Assembly: GCA_030549205.1 (NCBI GenBank)
Contig: JAUKTV010000023.1
Coordinates: 62,001 to 126,000, forward strand
Source: Apiosordaria backusii
Taxonomy: Eukaryota > Ascomycota > Sordariomycetes > Sordariales > Lasiosphaeriaceae
Direction: 5' to 3'
DNA: 64,000 nucleotides
The position numbers and the translations under genes are program-made. The notes beneath the pieces were generated by a model. The model was not told the DNA's origin. It did not search any database and was given only the letters and a program-made list of their open reading frames with translations. Within the stretch, counting starts at the first letter, position 1. Each line of letters starts with the position of its first letter. Positions 42,424 to 54,344 of this stretch are shown here, piece after piece.

Positions 42424-44546
42424 ATGGCAAAGGACCAAATCCTACCTTCAGAAATCCAAGAGACCGCCCTGTTCCAACTACTTGCCAATTCCCTTGTCCT
42501 CTCCCAGACAGCTCCCTACCTGTCCTGCCATGATGTCTTGAACTTGGCAGCCACATCGCGCGCCTTTCGTTTCCTGATCTACCATACCCCGCAAGTGTTT
42601 CGCCGCTTGGATTTGGGCAACGTCAAGACAGCCCAGTTTGATAGCCGCGCCGTCGACCGCGGTGGACAGACTTGGCGCAATGTCCAGCTTGACGAAACCC
42701 TGACTGAGGACGAGTGAGTCTATCCTGTCTATTCTGAGAACGTCCTCCAGCTGTATACTAATGTTATTTTCTCCGCCAGTTTCTACTCGGGACCTCTGAG
42801 AGGCATCTTCTCCAATCTTCGACGGAATGATATCCTGCGAGATGTGCAGGTTCTGACTTTGGACGGTCTTTCCGTTACTGCCGAGCTTATCCACGATATC
42901 CTGATCGATCCGGCCTTTTCGGTTCGCATCCTATCGATCCGCGATGTCAAGAACTTGAACGACCGGAAGCTCCAAAAGGCGCTGCAATATGCGTGCCGGG
43001 AGTCCAGACCCGAGGGCACTCCACGGTTGAAGGGTCTTTATGTCTTTGGGCCGAAGGATCCGGTACCTGAGGTGGCCGCCAAGGAGGAGTCCAGGAGCCC
43101 TTCACCTACCAGTCCGGCTGCGGTAGCAGCAGCCTGGAACACTCGAAGCCAACAAACCCTGACGGCCTGTCTTGCTGAGGAGCCCGAGGCTTGGTATGCT
43201 CGCCGCGGGAATCAGTTTCCGCGTCGTATCAGTCCCGAATGGGCATCTACGCTTGTGGCCTGCGATGGCATCATTGCGTTCGATTCGGTGCTTTGCACCA
43301 GTCCCCGACATTTTAACTCTCCGGCATGGGGCAAAGTCAACCTTGAGGTCTTGAAGGCCGCAGGCTCCCCGGCATCCGCCTCTATCCCTCACTTCAACGT
43401 TGCAACCCATAGTCTTGGCGGTTGTGAGGGATGCGGCTCTGCCCCCGAAGGTTGGACGGTGTGGGGAGAAGACGTTTTTCCCGAGAAACGAGAGGTTGAA
43501 GGGAGAAGGTCTAGCCACAGTTCTATGGCCGACATTGGGAGGTTCCCACTGCTAGCGCCGCCGCCGGTGCATTCCTCGACTTTGAGCGCCGCCATGTGTC
43601 CGACTGGTCAGTCAGTCCGGCACCGCCTTTCTTACCTGAAAAAGGGAAACCAGAACAAAGCGCGCTTCATCCCACGGTGCTTTGAGTGCATTAGAGACAG
43701 GTATTGCGCGGGGTGCAACAAATGGTGGTGTGAGACTTGTTATATTGGGGCATTTGCAGGATCGTTTGGTGGTCATGCGGGATCGCATTCAGGGGACCAT
43801 GTAAGCAACCGCCCCACCGCTACCGGAGAGAACGGCGACAGAGGCTTGGGGCGCAAGATACGGGACGGGTTTTGCGCGGATGGGAAGTGCTCGCTCTACC
43901 GTTCTTCAGCGGATTCTGTGGCTGCCGGCAGTGAGCAACCTGCATAAAACTGGATAGCTGGCTGTCAAGCAATCTACCCGGACCCGGATGTGATGCACTA
44001 CAGAGCGAGCCAGCCATCCAGAGATCCCATGTGTGCGGTGGCATTGTACAGAAAGGTTCATGTCCCTTCGGGCTTTGCGCTTTGTTGTCCCTGTTGCTGC
44101 TGTCCCAATCTCTTTGATGCGCGCAAGTACGCACCCTGAGTCTACAGACACTAACCGTTTTTTGATAGCCCCCTGTGATGAAAAGCTGCTGGGAGTGTGG
44201 CATGAACGTAAGTTGCCCATTCATACCAGACTCTTCTCGATGGGACCCTCCAGCTGACAACTACCAGTGCAAAGACTGCATCGAAAACACACAACGGATG
44301 TGCCAGAGATGTGGCGGTGGATACTGCCTCATCCACAATGAAGGATCCGATATGGTTTCAGTAGGTCGAACTTTGTTTTCTGTGACCGAGACCACATGGC
44401 TGACTATTTTCTTGCAGTGTGATTGTAAGCTTTTTTGATCGTCGGACATCATCCTTGCCGCTCTTCACGTCCAGGGGTAACGTTACTAATGTCTTGATGC
44501 TATAGGGTGCGTAGGACGAAGCAGACGGTTCCGGGAGCTTTACTGA
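42424..44546 (+). CDS. F-box-like protein with C-terminal Cys clusters, six exons including a 7-nt microexon
   Basis: Likely substrate adaptor of an SCF ubiquitin ligase. The start (LPSEIQETALFQLLANSLVL, then YLSCHDVLNLAATSRAFRFL) fits an F-box, followed by an LRR-like part (RDVQVLTLDGLSV). Cys clusters follow: CFECIRDRYCAGCNKWWCETC, then MKSCWECGMN, CKDCIENTQRMCQRCGGGYC and CDWCV. Proposed exons are 42424-42713, 42780-43917, 44169-44207, 44268-44360, 44418-44424 and 44506-44546, giving 535 residues. The 7-nt exon TGTGATT is needed to read CDW. The junction 43917/44169 is the least sure: its donor (gtggct) is weak; a better donor gtaagc at 43801 keeps the same phase but would drop the KIRDGFCADGKC stretch. 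Without this splice the frame ends at 43947. Confidence 0.75.
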
Positions 44547-46095
44547 GAGCCTGCGGGCTTCTCCTGATTTCTTTTCCTGCGCCGGGATGTTTCGAACGTT
44601 TTCGATACCCTAAACACTCTCCACTCTCGGATCCTCAACCTGATGGTATATCCAACCATCAAGCCAAATGGCTTCCTCGCGCTGTCCACCACCACTTCGC
44701 TCCCCTCTCCTATAGCGGTTTAATGGCTGAACAAAGGCATGTTTGCCTTGGCTTGATGGGTACTTGACTTTTTACGGAGGCCTCAAAAAAAACAAGAGCA
44801 AAAATAGGCCGCCTGAAGATGTATTTATTTCAGCGTTGTACGACTGTCGATTAAATGATACCCAATCAATACCAACCAAAAAGCTTTGTTTCTGTTGTGT
44901 TTGTATGTAATTTACTGACGATAATGTTCCATGATGAGAATTTCCCAGCGACTTAAGTGAGGTCTTTGCAGCCATGCATGCTTTTACATTATGGCTTGCC
45001 TAGACAAGAATGTGAATGCTGATGTATCATCTGTGGTCCTTGAGACACCAGGAGAAAAGAATGAAGCAAGGACTTAAGAAAAGTGACCCCTATTTGGCCC
45101 CTATTTACCCCTGACTTTGGTGCACTGACCTTGATCGAACAAGGTTTATCTTATCTAATAAATAGATAGACAGAAGTTCAAAAGGTTATTGGTATAAGAG
45201 GAGACGGTCCAAGCATGCATGTTCGAGGAGATTTGAGAAACTACCTGTGTCATGCAATAGGTCGTTAGTTCAATATCCCGATCATTTCAACCTGGACTAC
45301 TTATGCATGAGACACTGAACCAAGCGAATTTGCCTACTATACCATGCTGTAGACAAAAGAACTGGTACTGTAAATTTCAACAAGCCTCTGGAAATGTCAG
45401 ATAAGTTTTAAAATATAGTCGAAAGACCTCATAACATAGTCACCAGGCACTGAAGATTGTCGATAGCGCTCAAGAGCTAGTCAACAAGCCTTCAAAGAGA
45501 GTCAATATTTCAGAGCTTGAAGGATAGTTGATAAGCCTTAAAATAGTTTAATAACATTTGGACGCAGTATGTGGTAGAATATCTTAATACTAGCCAAACT
45601 GTGCACTCCTGAGCCCAGTAAAACGAAACATATTTCCTGTAAAACCTTCCAACAAAATCACCTGATCAGACGCGTAGCACGTTATCCCAAAGTAAGGCAC
45701 ATAATTCATGTCAAATAAAGCCACCCCTGCATATATTCACCGCTTCTACTCAGGCTCAGAAACTGTAACAACACACCTAATAAAACCCCTATTGTTGTAC
45801 ACACACAACACGAGGCTGACGAGTACCCGAAACCGATCCCCTCACTGTGACTTGACTAGATAGCCACAAAACAACTAAATATGCAACCAGAAACCTCCGA
45901 ATCCGAATAGGTACCCCAAGGCGAAAAAGACTGGATAACACCAACAAAAGCAAGCCAATATGAGAAAAAGAACCAAACCAATAAATAAGGTATCTCAAAA
46001 CCCAAGCAAGTCCCCCATAGTAAACCCAGAATTAGCAGATAAACAAACAGGAAAGAAACCAACAACCTAGAACATCCCCCTTAGACGACACCGCC
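44547..46095. other. AT-rich, gene-free stretch
   Basis: Visibly richer in A and T than the flanks from about 44.8 to 46.1 kb. No gene, no coding remnant that I recognise. Contains the degenerate repeat array of the next entry. It could be a RIP-mutated remnant, but no transposon homology is visible. Confidence 0.5.
45376..45556. repeat. Degenerate tandem repeat, unit about 19-26 bp
   Basis: About eight loosely similar units follow one another, e.g. tcaacaagcctctggaaatg, tagtcgaaagacctcataac, tagtcaccaggcactgaaga, tagtcaacaagccttcaaag and agttgataagccttaaaata. The common core is (t)agtc-a-aagcc-t-aaag. Spacing and sequence vary, so this is an old, eroded array. Confidence 0.55.
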
Positions 46096-47200
46096 CTAAA
46101 GCGACCAAGAAACAGCGTTTGCATTATCATACTCGGTCGAGTTGCACAAGCTCGGAATCTGGTACTGCGTCGCGCCCAAGATCCCCAAGTTTGTGCCCGT
46201 CGTCCTCACCGCATAGGCATCTTCAAACCAAGTCGTGTCAAACTTGGCAAAGCCGGCCAGACTGGAGCCGTAATACGGGCGCTCAACGACCCAGTCGGCG
46301 TCCTTGCGGGCGAGGGTTGGGCCTGCTGTTGCCGAGATGGTGATTTGTTCGTCTTGGCTGACGTTGTCGAATTTGCTAGAGAGTGAGAGAGAACGTCAGT
46401 TTTCTTTTTCAATGTTTGTAGGTGAAAATGTTGAAATGACGAAAAGGAACTTACATGGTGGCCGCTGTATCAGAAGTGGTGTTGATGGTTATTTCGATCC
46501 AATCTCCTACCGCCACTGCGACGATGAAAGAACCCTTGTTAGCAAATTAATGCACGCACGAGACAAGACGAAGAAACCAACTTACGAGGCATGGAAGTGA
46601 TGGTAAACGCAGAATCAGGGACCCATTGCCACCATGCTTCGTGTCTATAAAGCCCATCAGCACTGACACCCGACAACCGATCATGATCAGCACAAGGGAA
46701 CTCACCTCGTAGCAGAAGTAGCAGTATCAATCTACCTCACAGCCAACCACATTAGCACATCTTCATACAAGCAACAAACAATCTCAGCTCCATACCTTAC
46801 AAACAGTACCCGACTGCAAGAGAGCCGACGGCCACGAGTTCCCATCAATCCCCGTCCACACCGCAGCAGCCTGAGGGTAGGTGTGTCCCGTCCTCTTGGT
46901 GCATCCCGGGAGCTGCCAGAAAGAGTGAATGCTCTTGATCTTGTTCGTTGTCGGCGTATGGTTCACAGCGCCACACCAGTTGGCACTGCTCGAGATGGGG
47001 TTGGCCCTCTTCTTTTTCTGCGCCGGCGGGACAACCCCGGGGCCGTTGTTCTTGCTGCGGCCAAACTGATAAGGCACGAACTTGATCTGGTCCTTCGGGA
47101 TAGGGACACCCTTCCGAGTACCCGAGACTTCATACTTGAGGGCCGTGACACTCTCAAGCAATAGGGCCGAGCCGAGAAGAAGAGCCTGGATCCACCTCAT
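46096..47200 (-). CDS. Secreted glutamic peptidase, family G1 (eqolisin)
   Basis: Acid endopeptidase using a Glu/Gln pair, secreted into acidic medium. Five exons (47200-46796, 46731-46706, 46644-46586, 46515-46455, 46375-46096) join in frame to 276 residues. Signal peptide MRWIQALLLGSALLLESVTA, then a basic propeptide ending near KKKRANP. The mature part has the family landmarks SSANWCGAV, AAAVWTGIDG followed by ALLQSGT (likely catalytic Gln), AWWQWVPDSA, and DADWVVERPYYG (likely catalytic Glu). It ends NANAVSWSL. An in-frame non-standard start upstream would place the signal peptide internally, so I chose the ATG at 47200. Catalytic residues are assigned by motif only. Confidence 0.93.
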
Positions 47201-50200
47201 GGTGACGATAGGGGGTGGGCAAGAAAGAGAGTTAGGGGTCGTGTAATATAAAATAGAGTGCAAGCTATGCAGCCGAGCAACACCAGGCAACTAGGCGAGG
47301 GTGGTAGTTGGATGCAAGTCCGGACGGATGTAAGGTGTTTGCTACCTTAACAAGATATCATATTGGGCGGGAGGATCGGGTGGCTTTGGAGCTTATTATA
47401 TTCAGTTCTTGTCAGGGAAGTCTCAAAGGACTCGACTACCACGGACCGTTTCCTCCCCTCTTGCCCTCTGCCGGCTTCTGGTGGGGTTACTCAACAGCAA
47501 CAGATTTGGCGGTGCAAGATCAGTTCATCTGAGGCCAGAGTCATAGGTACCTCCACACCTTCACACGTTGGGGCCAGGTTCGGGCTTAGACTTGCATGGG
47601 AGGTTGTCGATATTCCGGGCTAGCCTTTCCTTTTCCAGATGTATTGCTCTCGGCATCACTCCAGGAACATGGAATTGTGCCTGCTGTGCTCCCCCACATT
47701 GGCTCCAGGGGAGAGACACATTGGTGACTGAGTTTCCTCGGCCAAAGACGAAGTGTGCCCCGAGGAGCTGGTCGATCACAAAGTTAGCGCGGGAGAAGAG
47801 GAAGCGAGCTGCAGTCAGGGGCGAGGTTCTAGGCCAGGAATGGTGTGGGACGTTGTTGACTTTCTGCCGTATCTGATGGGGAAGGCTCGACACTTCCGAG
47901 CGTGCTCTCCGCTTTCCACCCGGTGAGAGAAAGTCCCTGTGTTGGAGAGCAACGGCAGGAGAAAATAACATGGGCTGTCTCGGAAATGGGAACGACTGCG
48001 GCACACAGCACTCAGTACGAACCGAAGTAGCCGGGCGATTGAGAGAAGGTTCCATCCAGCTTACCTTACACCACATCCAGGATCCTTCCTTCACTCCTTC
48101 AATACTTCCCTCAGCAACCCCTGTCACAGGCCGGAGCGGTTTCCAGGTTTTCGGTCGTGGTGAAGGGTATCGACGGCGTAGACGGTAGGGGTGCAGAAAG
48201 ACCGCCAAGGTCCAAGCCTGCTCTGTGCCGCAACCGCTCTTGTCAGACGGGGTGATGTGATGTGGATATCAGAGAGGCACTTAATGACACATGGGAACAA
48301 GAAAGAGGAAAGCAGAGCAGCCCTCGGTTCTCGTGTGGCGCGAGGGCCGTGAGCTGGGCATCCGGGCCTTCTTGACGCATTTTGACGCAGTTTTTCCTTT
48401 CTCAGCAAAGCGTAATCCAACACTACTGCGTGGCAGAGCGTAGCTAATGTGACGTGATGTCGGTAGTCTTGTATCGGACGTAATAGGGAGGTAGGCAGGC
48501 TTGGTACGCTTGCGAGGTAGGGTGTCTTGGGACTAGGTAGCGTCGAGGTAGTGTCGTATGTAGAGTCCACAGCGTGGGGTGTAGCAGGGCGGCTGACGAT
48601 GCCAGAGTAGCATTAGCCCCCAGTTTGTCCCGCAAACTATTGGTAGTGTGCGTGGTGGTGGCTACGTTCTGGCATGGCCAAGTGCTGTGCGGGGTCGCCT
48701 TGTGAGGCCTGTGATTCGGTGGATGAGCAACCTTCGATCCAGGCGGGTGATCTTCCTGCGCATGCAGCGATGGAGGTGGATTTCGGAGGGGGAAGTCTGC
48801 CAGCTTCGGAGGCCATTGGAAGCGCGTGATGCGAGGCGTCTGCAGTGAGCCCGTTGGAAAAAAAGCGAGAGATTTCCTGGTTCCAGGTTGTATCTGGGAA
48901 AAATAGATTGGCTGATCTGCCTTGCCCAGTCGTTCGTTAATTCATTAATTACCTGGCAGCTGCATGGCTGCAAGGTCCCCGTCCTCGCTACTTCCCTTTT
49001 CAGCTCCACCATCTCCAGATGACATCTTGACACCTTCCACCCCAGGCGACAACCGTGGAAGACTCGTCGGGAAGACACAGTGCCGGCCATGCCGGCTGCA
49101 CGTTCGCTATTAGGCAGCCACAGCGTCGGATACTACCCAGATTGTCAGCACGTTGCAGGCAGGGATGCATGTTGGTTTTCAACGGGGGGTTGCAATCGTA
49201 TTCAATGCCCAGCTCGGATCTAAGTACCGTACCAAAAGACCCCTGATGAACCAGGCACAATGAATCTCCCCTACCAAGTCAGCCTTAACCAAGCGAGACC
49301 TGAATAGGCACTCAAGCCATCCGGTGCTCGATTTAAGTCGGTGAACAAGCGCCCTTGTAAAGCTGGAGATGTTGGACGAAAATGGTGGTGGCCTGTGTCG
49401 GAAATCGCACCCTGCTCTGCTTCGCCGCTGGACCGAGCATTTCCGCGTGCCCTGTCTCGATTCCAAGAGCCGTTTCCTTCTATGCGCTGTGGCTTGAAGG
49501 GCTGAGATGTAGAGGGGGTGCGAGTGGGTCATGAGCAAGCGCTGAGAGTCAGGTAGGGAAGTTGAGGTGATGCCGTGATGTAACCGCACAATTCAAAGAT
49601 GGGATGAACCAATGCGGACCAATCAGCAATTGCAGAACTTCGTCAATCTTCCCGTATCGCTTCTCGGGGACTTCTATGTGAGGCAACGTGCAGGGCCAAG
49701 AGAGACACGGCAAGCTCCGGGCTCGGCCGTGATGATCAGGAAATGGTTGAAGAATCCATATCGGAAGACAGTGAGGGAAACGGTTCAAGACGGAAGAGGA
49801 AGGGACCTAAGAGATCAAGGCGTAGAGAGAAACATGATTCGTCATTCTTTTGAGCCGCAGTTGGTCATGCTCTTGTTGTATTATCGACCGCGCAGTGCGT
49901 GCCGCCCTACCATTGACCTCTTCCTTCGGCCCAGCTTCGCCAGACACGCCCGGGACTCTTTGGTTCAGTATGGAAGTAAGATAGCGTTGTCTTGAAACAG
50001 CGTGGAAGACTCGAGCGCCTATGCAAGTTTACGGACTGGACCCAGTGTCTGAAACCTGCATATTCATTGGGACTTGTTGAATTAAAGATTCCAGTCAGGT
50101 ATACCTTTTCACCATGTCTGGGTGGCCTGGTAGTGCGGTGTGAAGCATCAAAACAGGCAGTCTTTACCGAAATTGTAATCTGGTCGGAAGATGGTGTTGA

Positions 50201-50415
50201 GGGCTCGCTGAAGAGGCTTGGAAGTGCCGTCCTCCAGATCCGATCAAAGTGAGCTATTTCGCGCCCAGGTATCTCCCTCACTCTGACAGGGACTACAATA
50301 ATCCGATCTCGGCATATCCAACTTCTTGGACGTCCACGAGATTGCAAACAAAAACTAGCAGCACAGCCAAAAGAATCAAACAAGTTGCGAAATGTATAGC
50401 TTGGGCTCGTGCTCC
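47201..50415. other. 3.2-kb stretch without a recognisable gene
   Basis: The longest frames (47561-48208 and 48124-48570, minus; 49612-49995, plus; 49907-50419, minus) are rich in Arg, Ser and Pro, overlap frames on the other strand and match no family I know. GC content is ordinary. No RNA gene or repeat is seen. It may hold promoters, a non-coding transcript or a fast-evolving gene with introns that I cannot resolve. Confidence 0.45.
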
Positions 50416-52152
50416 TCATGCTTTCTTCTCAACCTCGTCTAGCACAACCCTTCCGGTGATGACTTTTTCTTCGGCAATGTGAGGGGATTCCAAATCGCTC
50501 CTGTCGGCATTCCGATTTCCATATCTCCCAATCTTGTACCAAGGCAGCGAGAACAACCGGTCCATGCTTTCCAAGCTCCGGCCTGCCGTCTCGGGCACCA
50601 TGAAAAACACCCATACCCCGCCCAGCACAGTAACAATTGCAAATGACCAAAATGTTCCCGTTGGCGAGATACCTCCTAGCTTTAGCGGGAGAAGCATGTT
50701 GGGCACCGCCCGTGCATTGCCGTATTGATTGGCAAAATGAAACGCCATGGCCAAAGAAGTGCAAAATGCTCGGATTCTCAAAGGAAAGAGTTCTGCAGTG
50801 AGGAGATATTGCATGCTGTTCCATCCCAACGCCCAGCCAAACCCCGAAATGTAAATCATAGCAATAGCACCCTTGGAAAGGCCTGATTGTGACGGGCTCA
50901 ACACATAACCCTCTTGACCACCCAACTCGGGAACGGCAGTAAGAAAGCCAGCAACGTAGATCATCGACACTGCTTGGAAGGTGATGCCAAGGAGCAGCGA
51001 GCGCTTGCGACCGATGAAGTCGACAAGGAAGAGTGCACAAACCACGGCGGCAGTGAGCTTAACGATGCCGAACACGGCTGTCACCAGAAGGGTTCTGTCG
51101 GTTCCGGTTATTCCAAGAATCTTGAACAAGTCCGGCGCGTAGAGCGTGATAGAGCCTGCTCCAGACCATTGCGAGAGTATTTGCGCGCAAATAGTCAGGC
51201 AAACGCGGTAAAGGTTTGTTGGAACAGTGAAGGCTTCCTTCAAAATTCCCAGCCAACCTGATCCTGCAGTCGCTTCCATCTCTTCTCTGTGACTTGAGGC
51301 GATGGCGTTGATCTCTTGAACGACATAATCATGGCCGGGGGGCAGGTTTCGAAGACGAGCCATGACCTGGGCGGCTTTGTCAGATTGGTCTTGTTTGATG
51401 AGATACCGCGGAGACTCATACTGAAAGAGGCTCAAGACGAATATCAAAACAGCAAATATGACATGCAAACTTGTCGGGACTTCCCAGCGGGCAGCTGTCG
51501 TGTCACCAAGGTTGACTTGACAACCGTAGTTCGTGAAGTAGGCCAAGACAATGCCCAAGTACACGAACCCAGTGAAGATGCATGTACACAGACCCCGAAC
51601 ACTAGCTGGAGCAATCTCTGCAATGTAGACAGGACCAACGACGGGTGTCTGTCCGACACCAAGTCCGACAATAAACCGACCAGCATATATGGCACTCAAG
51701 TTGCCGTTGGCTCCCATGAAGATGGCAATGCCCAATACCCACAGCAAACAGAGCTGTCGTGTAGCCCATATGCGTCCGATCTTGTCACAGATAAGGAAGG
51801 CGCTGGATCTCAAGTCAGCATGACAAAATGTGTGACCGGCAACGGTACATATGACAGATGGAACCTCGACTTACATCAGAGCGCCGCCCACACTACCCAG
51901 TTGAACCATGGACGACACATTAGCTTTGATGTTTGCCTGCTCCACTGTAGTATAGGAGCTGTAATTGATGGTTCCCTGAAAGTGCTTGCTGTTGAAGGCG
52001 CCGCTGATCAACCCCTCATCGACGCCTCGGGCTGCGCCCAAAAGACCGAAAGAAAACACGGCAAACCATAGTCTCCAATTGAACACTTCTTTTGGTTCGC
52101 CCAGGTCCTGGAGCCGGAAAATGTTGACCGGCTTCTTGACGCCGCCCGCCAT
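50416..52152 (-). CDS. MFS sugar transporter (sugar porter family), two exons
   Basis: Twelve-span carrier for a sugar or sugar acid. Exons 52152-51875 and 51808-50416 join in frame to 556 residues. Visible motifs: GRFIVGLGVGQTPVVGPVYI then AEIAPASVRG, QYESPRYLIKQ, DFIGRKRSLL, and PETAGRSLESMD. The N-terminal region FNWRLWFAVFSFGLLGAARG then VDEGLISG is typical of the fungal hexose, quinate or maltose-type subfamilies; a closer substrate call is not possible. It is divergent from the Ldh_2 oxidoreductase gene, 854 bp away, which suggests that both may serve one sugar-acid pathway. Confidence 0.92.
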
Positions 52153-53006
52153 TCTGTGCTGACGCGGTAAAACAGGATGCGAAGGAGCAAAAAAGAAAAG
52201 AAAAGAACGCAAGTGATATCGATGAAAGAGGAAACTCGAAAAAGAGGATGGCACCTACCTAAGTAGTCCAGATGAGGGGGGTGTTTTTTTGGGAACACAC
52301 ATATGGTGGCCTGGCGGCAATCTGCCCTATCCGGCAGCGTGGCCCCATGGCGCGATTGTACCATGGTCCGGCAGTTGAACTCCTAGGGTTGTTCGTCGAT
52401 CTTGTTGATGTAACTTTGTCGGTGTCATTGCGAGTGCAAGGTGAACGTTGTACGTCCTGCGTGTTACATGAGCATCCCGTTTGGGCAGGTGCTGAAGGTT
52501 GAGTGAATCTGTGACTGGCCAGCAAGTCCGGGGCCCGGCCTTGTCTCGGCTGTTCAGAAGAAAGGAACCACACTCAGACTGCCCATGGAATCAGGATGAC
52601 GTCCTTTAGACTTTGCCCACGGTTGTCCTTGGTTTCGGCCGAAAACATTAGTTTGACGACTGCCGAGGATGATGAGATTGTGGGATGTTTTCTCATCAGC
52701 GACTGAAAATGCCAAAGGAAAATGGTCGGCCAGCCTGTCCCAGGAATGGCCTCAAAAGGTTTTGGACGATGGAAGAAGCTTTGGTGGCTGCTCTACTGGT
52801 ACCCCGGATTTGTTGCAAGGAACTTGACCCATAGGTTCCCCGCAATATTTTCCGGTCCTACCATCTTAGTGAAGCGGGGCCCCTGTGCCACCGCAGTCCA
52901 CTCGCTCCTCGATACCATGATAACCACATGTCAAGAGACTTGCCCCTTTTTCACCACCCAACTTAGCAGCCATAACCCTTGCCCGGTCTACGGCGTAGCA
53001 GGCACA
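52153..53006. promoter_or_regulatory. Divergent promoter between the MFS and Ldh_2 genes
   Basis: Shared upstream region. The frame of the Ldh_2 gene stays open upstream to 52722, but the added sequence does not resemble the family, so I treat it as leader. Confidence 0.45.
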
Positions 53007-54183
53007 ATGGGAGGAGCACCAGAATACATCCACGTCAACCACAAAGACGCTCAGCTCTTCGTCGTCTCCCTTCTCATTGCCTCAGGGGTCTCCCTCCAAA
53101 ACGCCGAAACCGTCGCCCTGGGCTTAGTCCAAGCCGACCTCCGTGGCGTTGAAAGCCACGGCATCAACCGCCTACCCTCTTATCTCGCCCGCATCCGCAG
53201 CGGAGTTCTGAACCCCAAAGCAGAACCCACCCTCACCCAAGTCACGCCTGTTGTTGCTCAGGTGGACGCGAACAATGGCTTCGGCTTCCCTGCCGCCCAC
53301 CTAGGCATGAAAACAGCCATCGAGATGGCCAAGACATTTGGCATCGGAATGGTCAGCGTCAAACACAGCAATCACTTTGGCATGTCGGCTTGGATTGTCA
53401 AGCAAGCTGTCGACGCCGGGATGATGAGTTTGGTTTTCACCAATTCATCTCCTGCTCTTCCAGCTTGGGGTGGGAAGGAAAAACTGTTGGGGGTGTCGCC
53501 GATTGCTTGTGGTGCGCCGGGACGCGAAGGTTCGATACCGTTTATACTGGATATGGCGCCTTCGGTTGCGGCGAGGGGTAAGATCCACAAGGCGAAGAGA
53601 AGAGGGGAGAAGATACCAGGGGACTGGGCTTTGGATGCCGAAGGGAGACCGACGGATGATCCAGTTAAGGCACTTGATGGAGGTGTGATGTTACCGATGA
53701 GCGGGCCAAAAGGGTCAGGGCTGGCGATTATGATGGATGTCTTTTCCGGGGTTCTCTCTGGGTCGGCTTTTGCTGGCGGTGTTACTGGACCCTATGATAT
53801 GTCTAAGCCAGGGGATGTTGGGCACTTTCTCGTGGCGATCAAGCCTGATTTGTTCATGAGCATGGATGAGTTCAGGAGTAGAATGGAAACCTTGTATCAT
53901 CGAGTGATCGGGTCAGAGAAAATGGAGGGGGTGGAAAGGATATACTTTCCGGGTGAGATCGAGCTGTTGACGGAAAGGAAAAGGCTTGTCGAAGGGATTC
54001 CTTTTGTGCAGGCCGAGATTGACGCTTTGAACAAGGAGGCAGAGATATTGAAAACTGGAAGGATTCCGGTAAGTCTTTGATTTGACAGTCTGTAGGATAC
54101 AATAAAAGAGTTTCCTCATCTTTCAGCACATCGATACTACAAGCAACTTTGCCTTTGGAGTTGTCAAATGGGACATCAAGTGA
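53007..54183 (+). CDS. Malate/L-lactate dehydrogenase-like oxidoreductase (Ldh_2 family)
   Basis: NAD(P)-dependent 2-oxoacid/2-hydroxyacid oxidoreductase of the Ldh_2 fold, related to malate, ureidoglycolate and diketogulonate dehydrogenases; distinct from classical MDH/LDH. Exon 1 (53007-54068) has the family pattern: ADLRGVESHGINRLPSYLAR (conserved His), GMVSVKHSNHFGMSAW, VSPIACGAPG and GPKGSGLAIMMDVFSG. A 58-nt intron (54069-54126, gtaagt..ttcag) leads to a last exon, HIDTTSNFAFGVVKWDIK, giving 372 residues; unspliced, it would end at 54079 after GRIPVSL. I prefer the spliced form because of its good splice sites and protein-like sequence. ARP6 begins only 162 bp downstream. Confidence 0.88.
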
Positions 54184-54344
54184 CAAGGTAGTGGTGTAGA
54201 GAGCTCCTGAAGCTGGGGTTGGAGTTCGGTCTTGGCGTCACCGGACCGAGCCGGGCCGGTAGTTGCCATTGACGGCTTGGTAGGTCGAGAACCTTGCTCG
54301 CTTGGGCTTCTTTGCATCAACTTTCGCGCTGCAAACACGATGCT

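Noticed and set aside
47561..48208. A 215-codon minus-strand frame
   Set aside because: Arg- and Pro-rich, overlaps frames on the other strand, no domain, no splice logic.
52722..53006. N-terminal extension of the Ldh_2 protein
   Set aside because: The frame is open, but the sequence does not resemble the family and contains no clear targeting signal; I treat it as leader.
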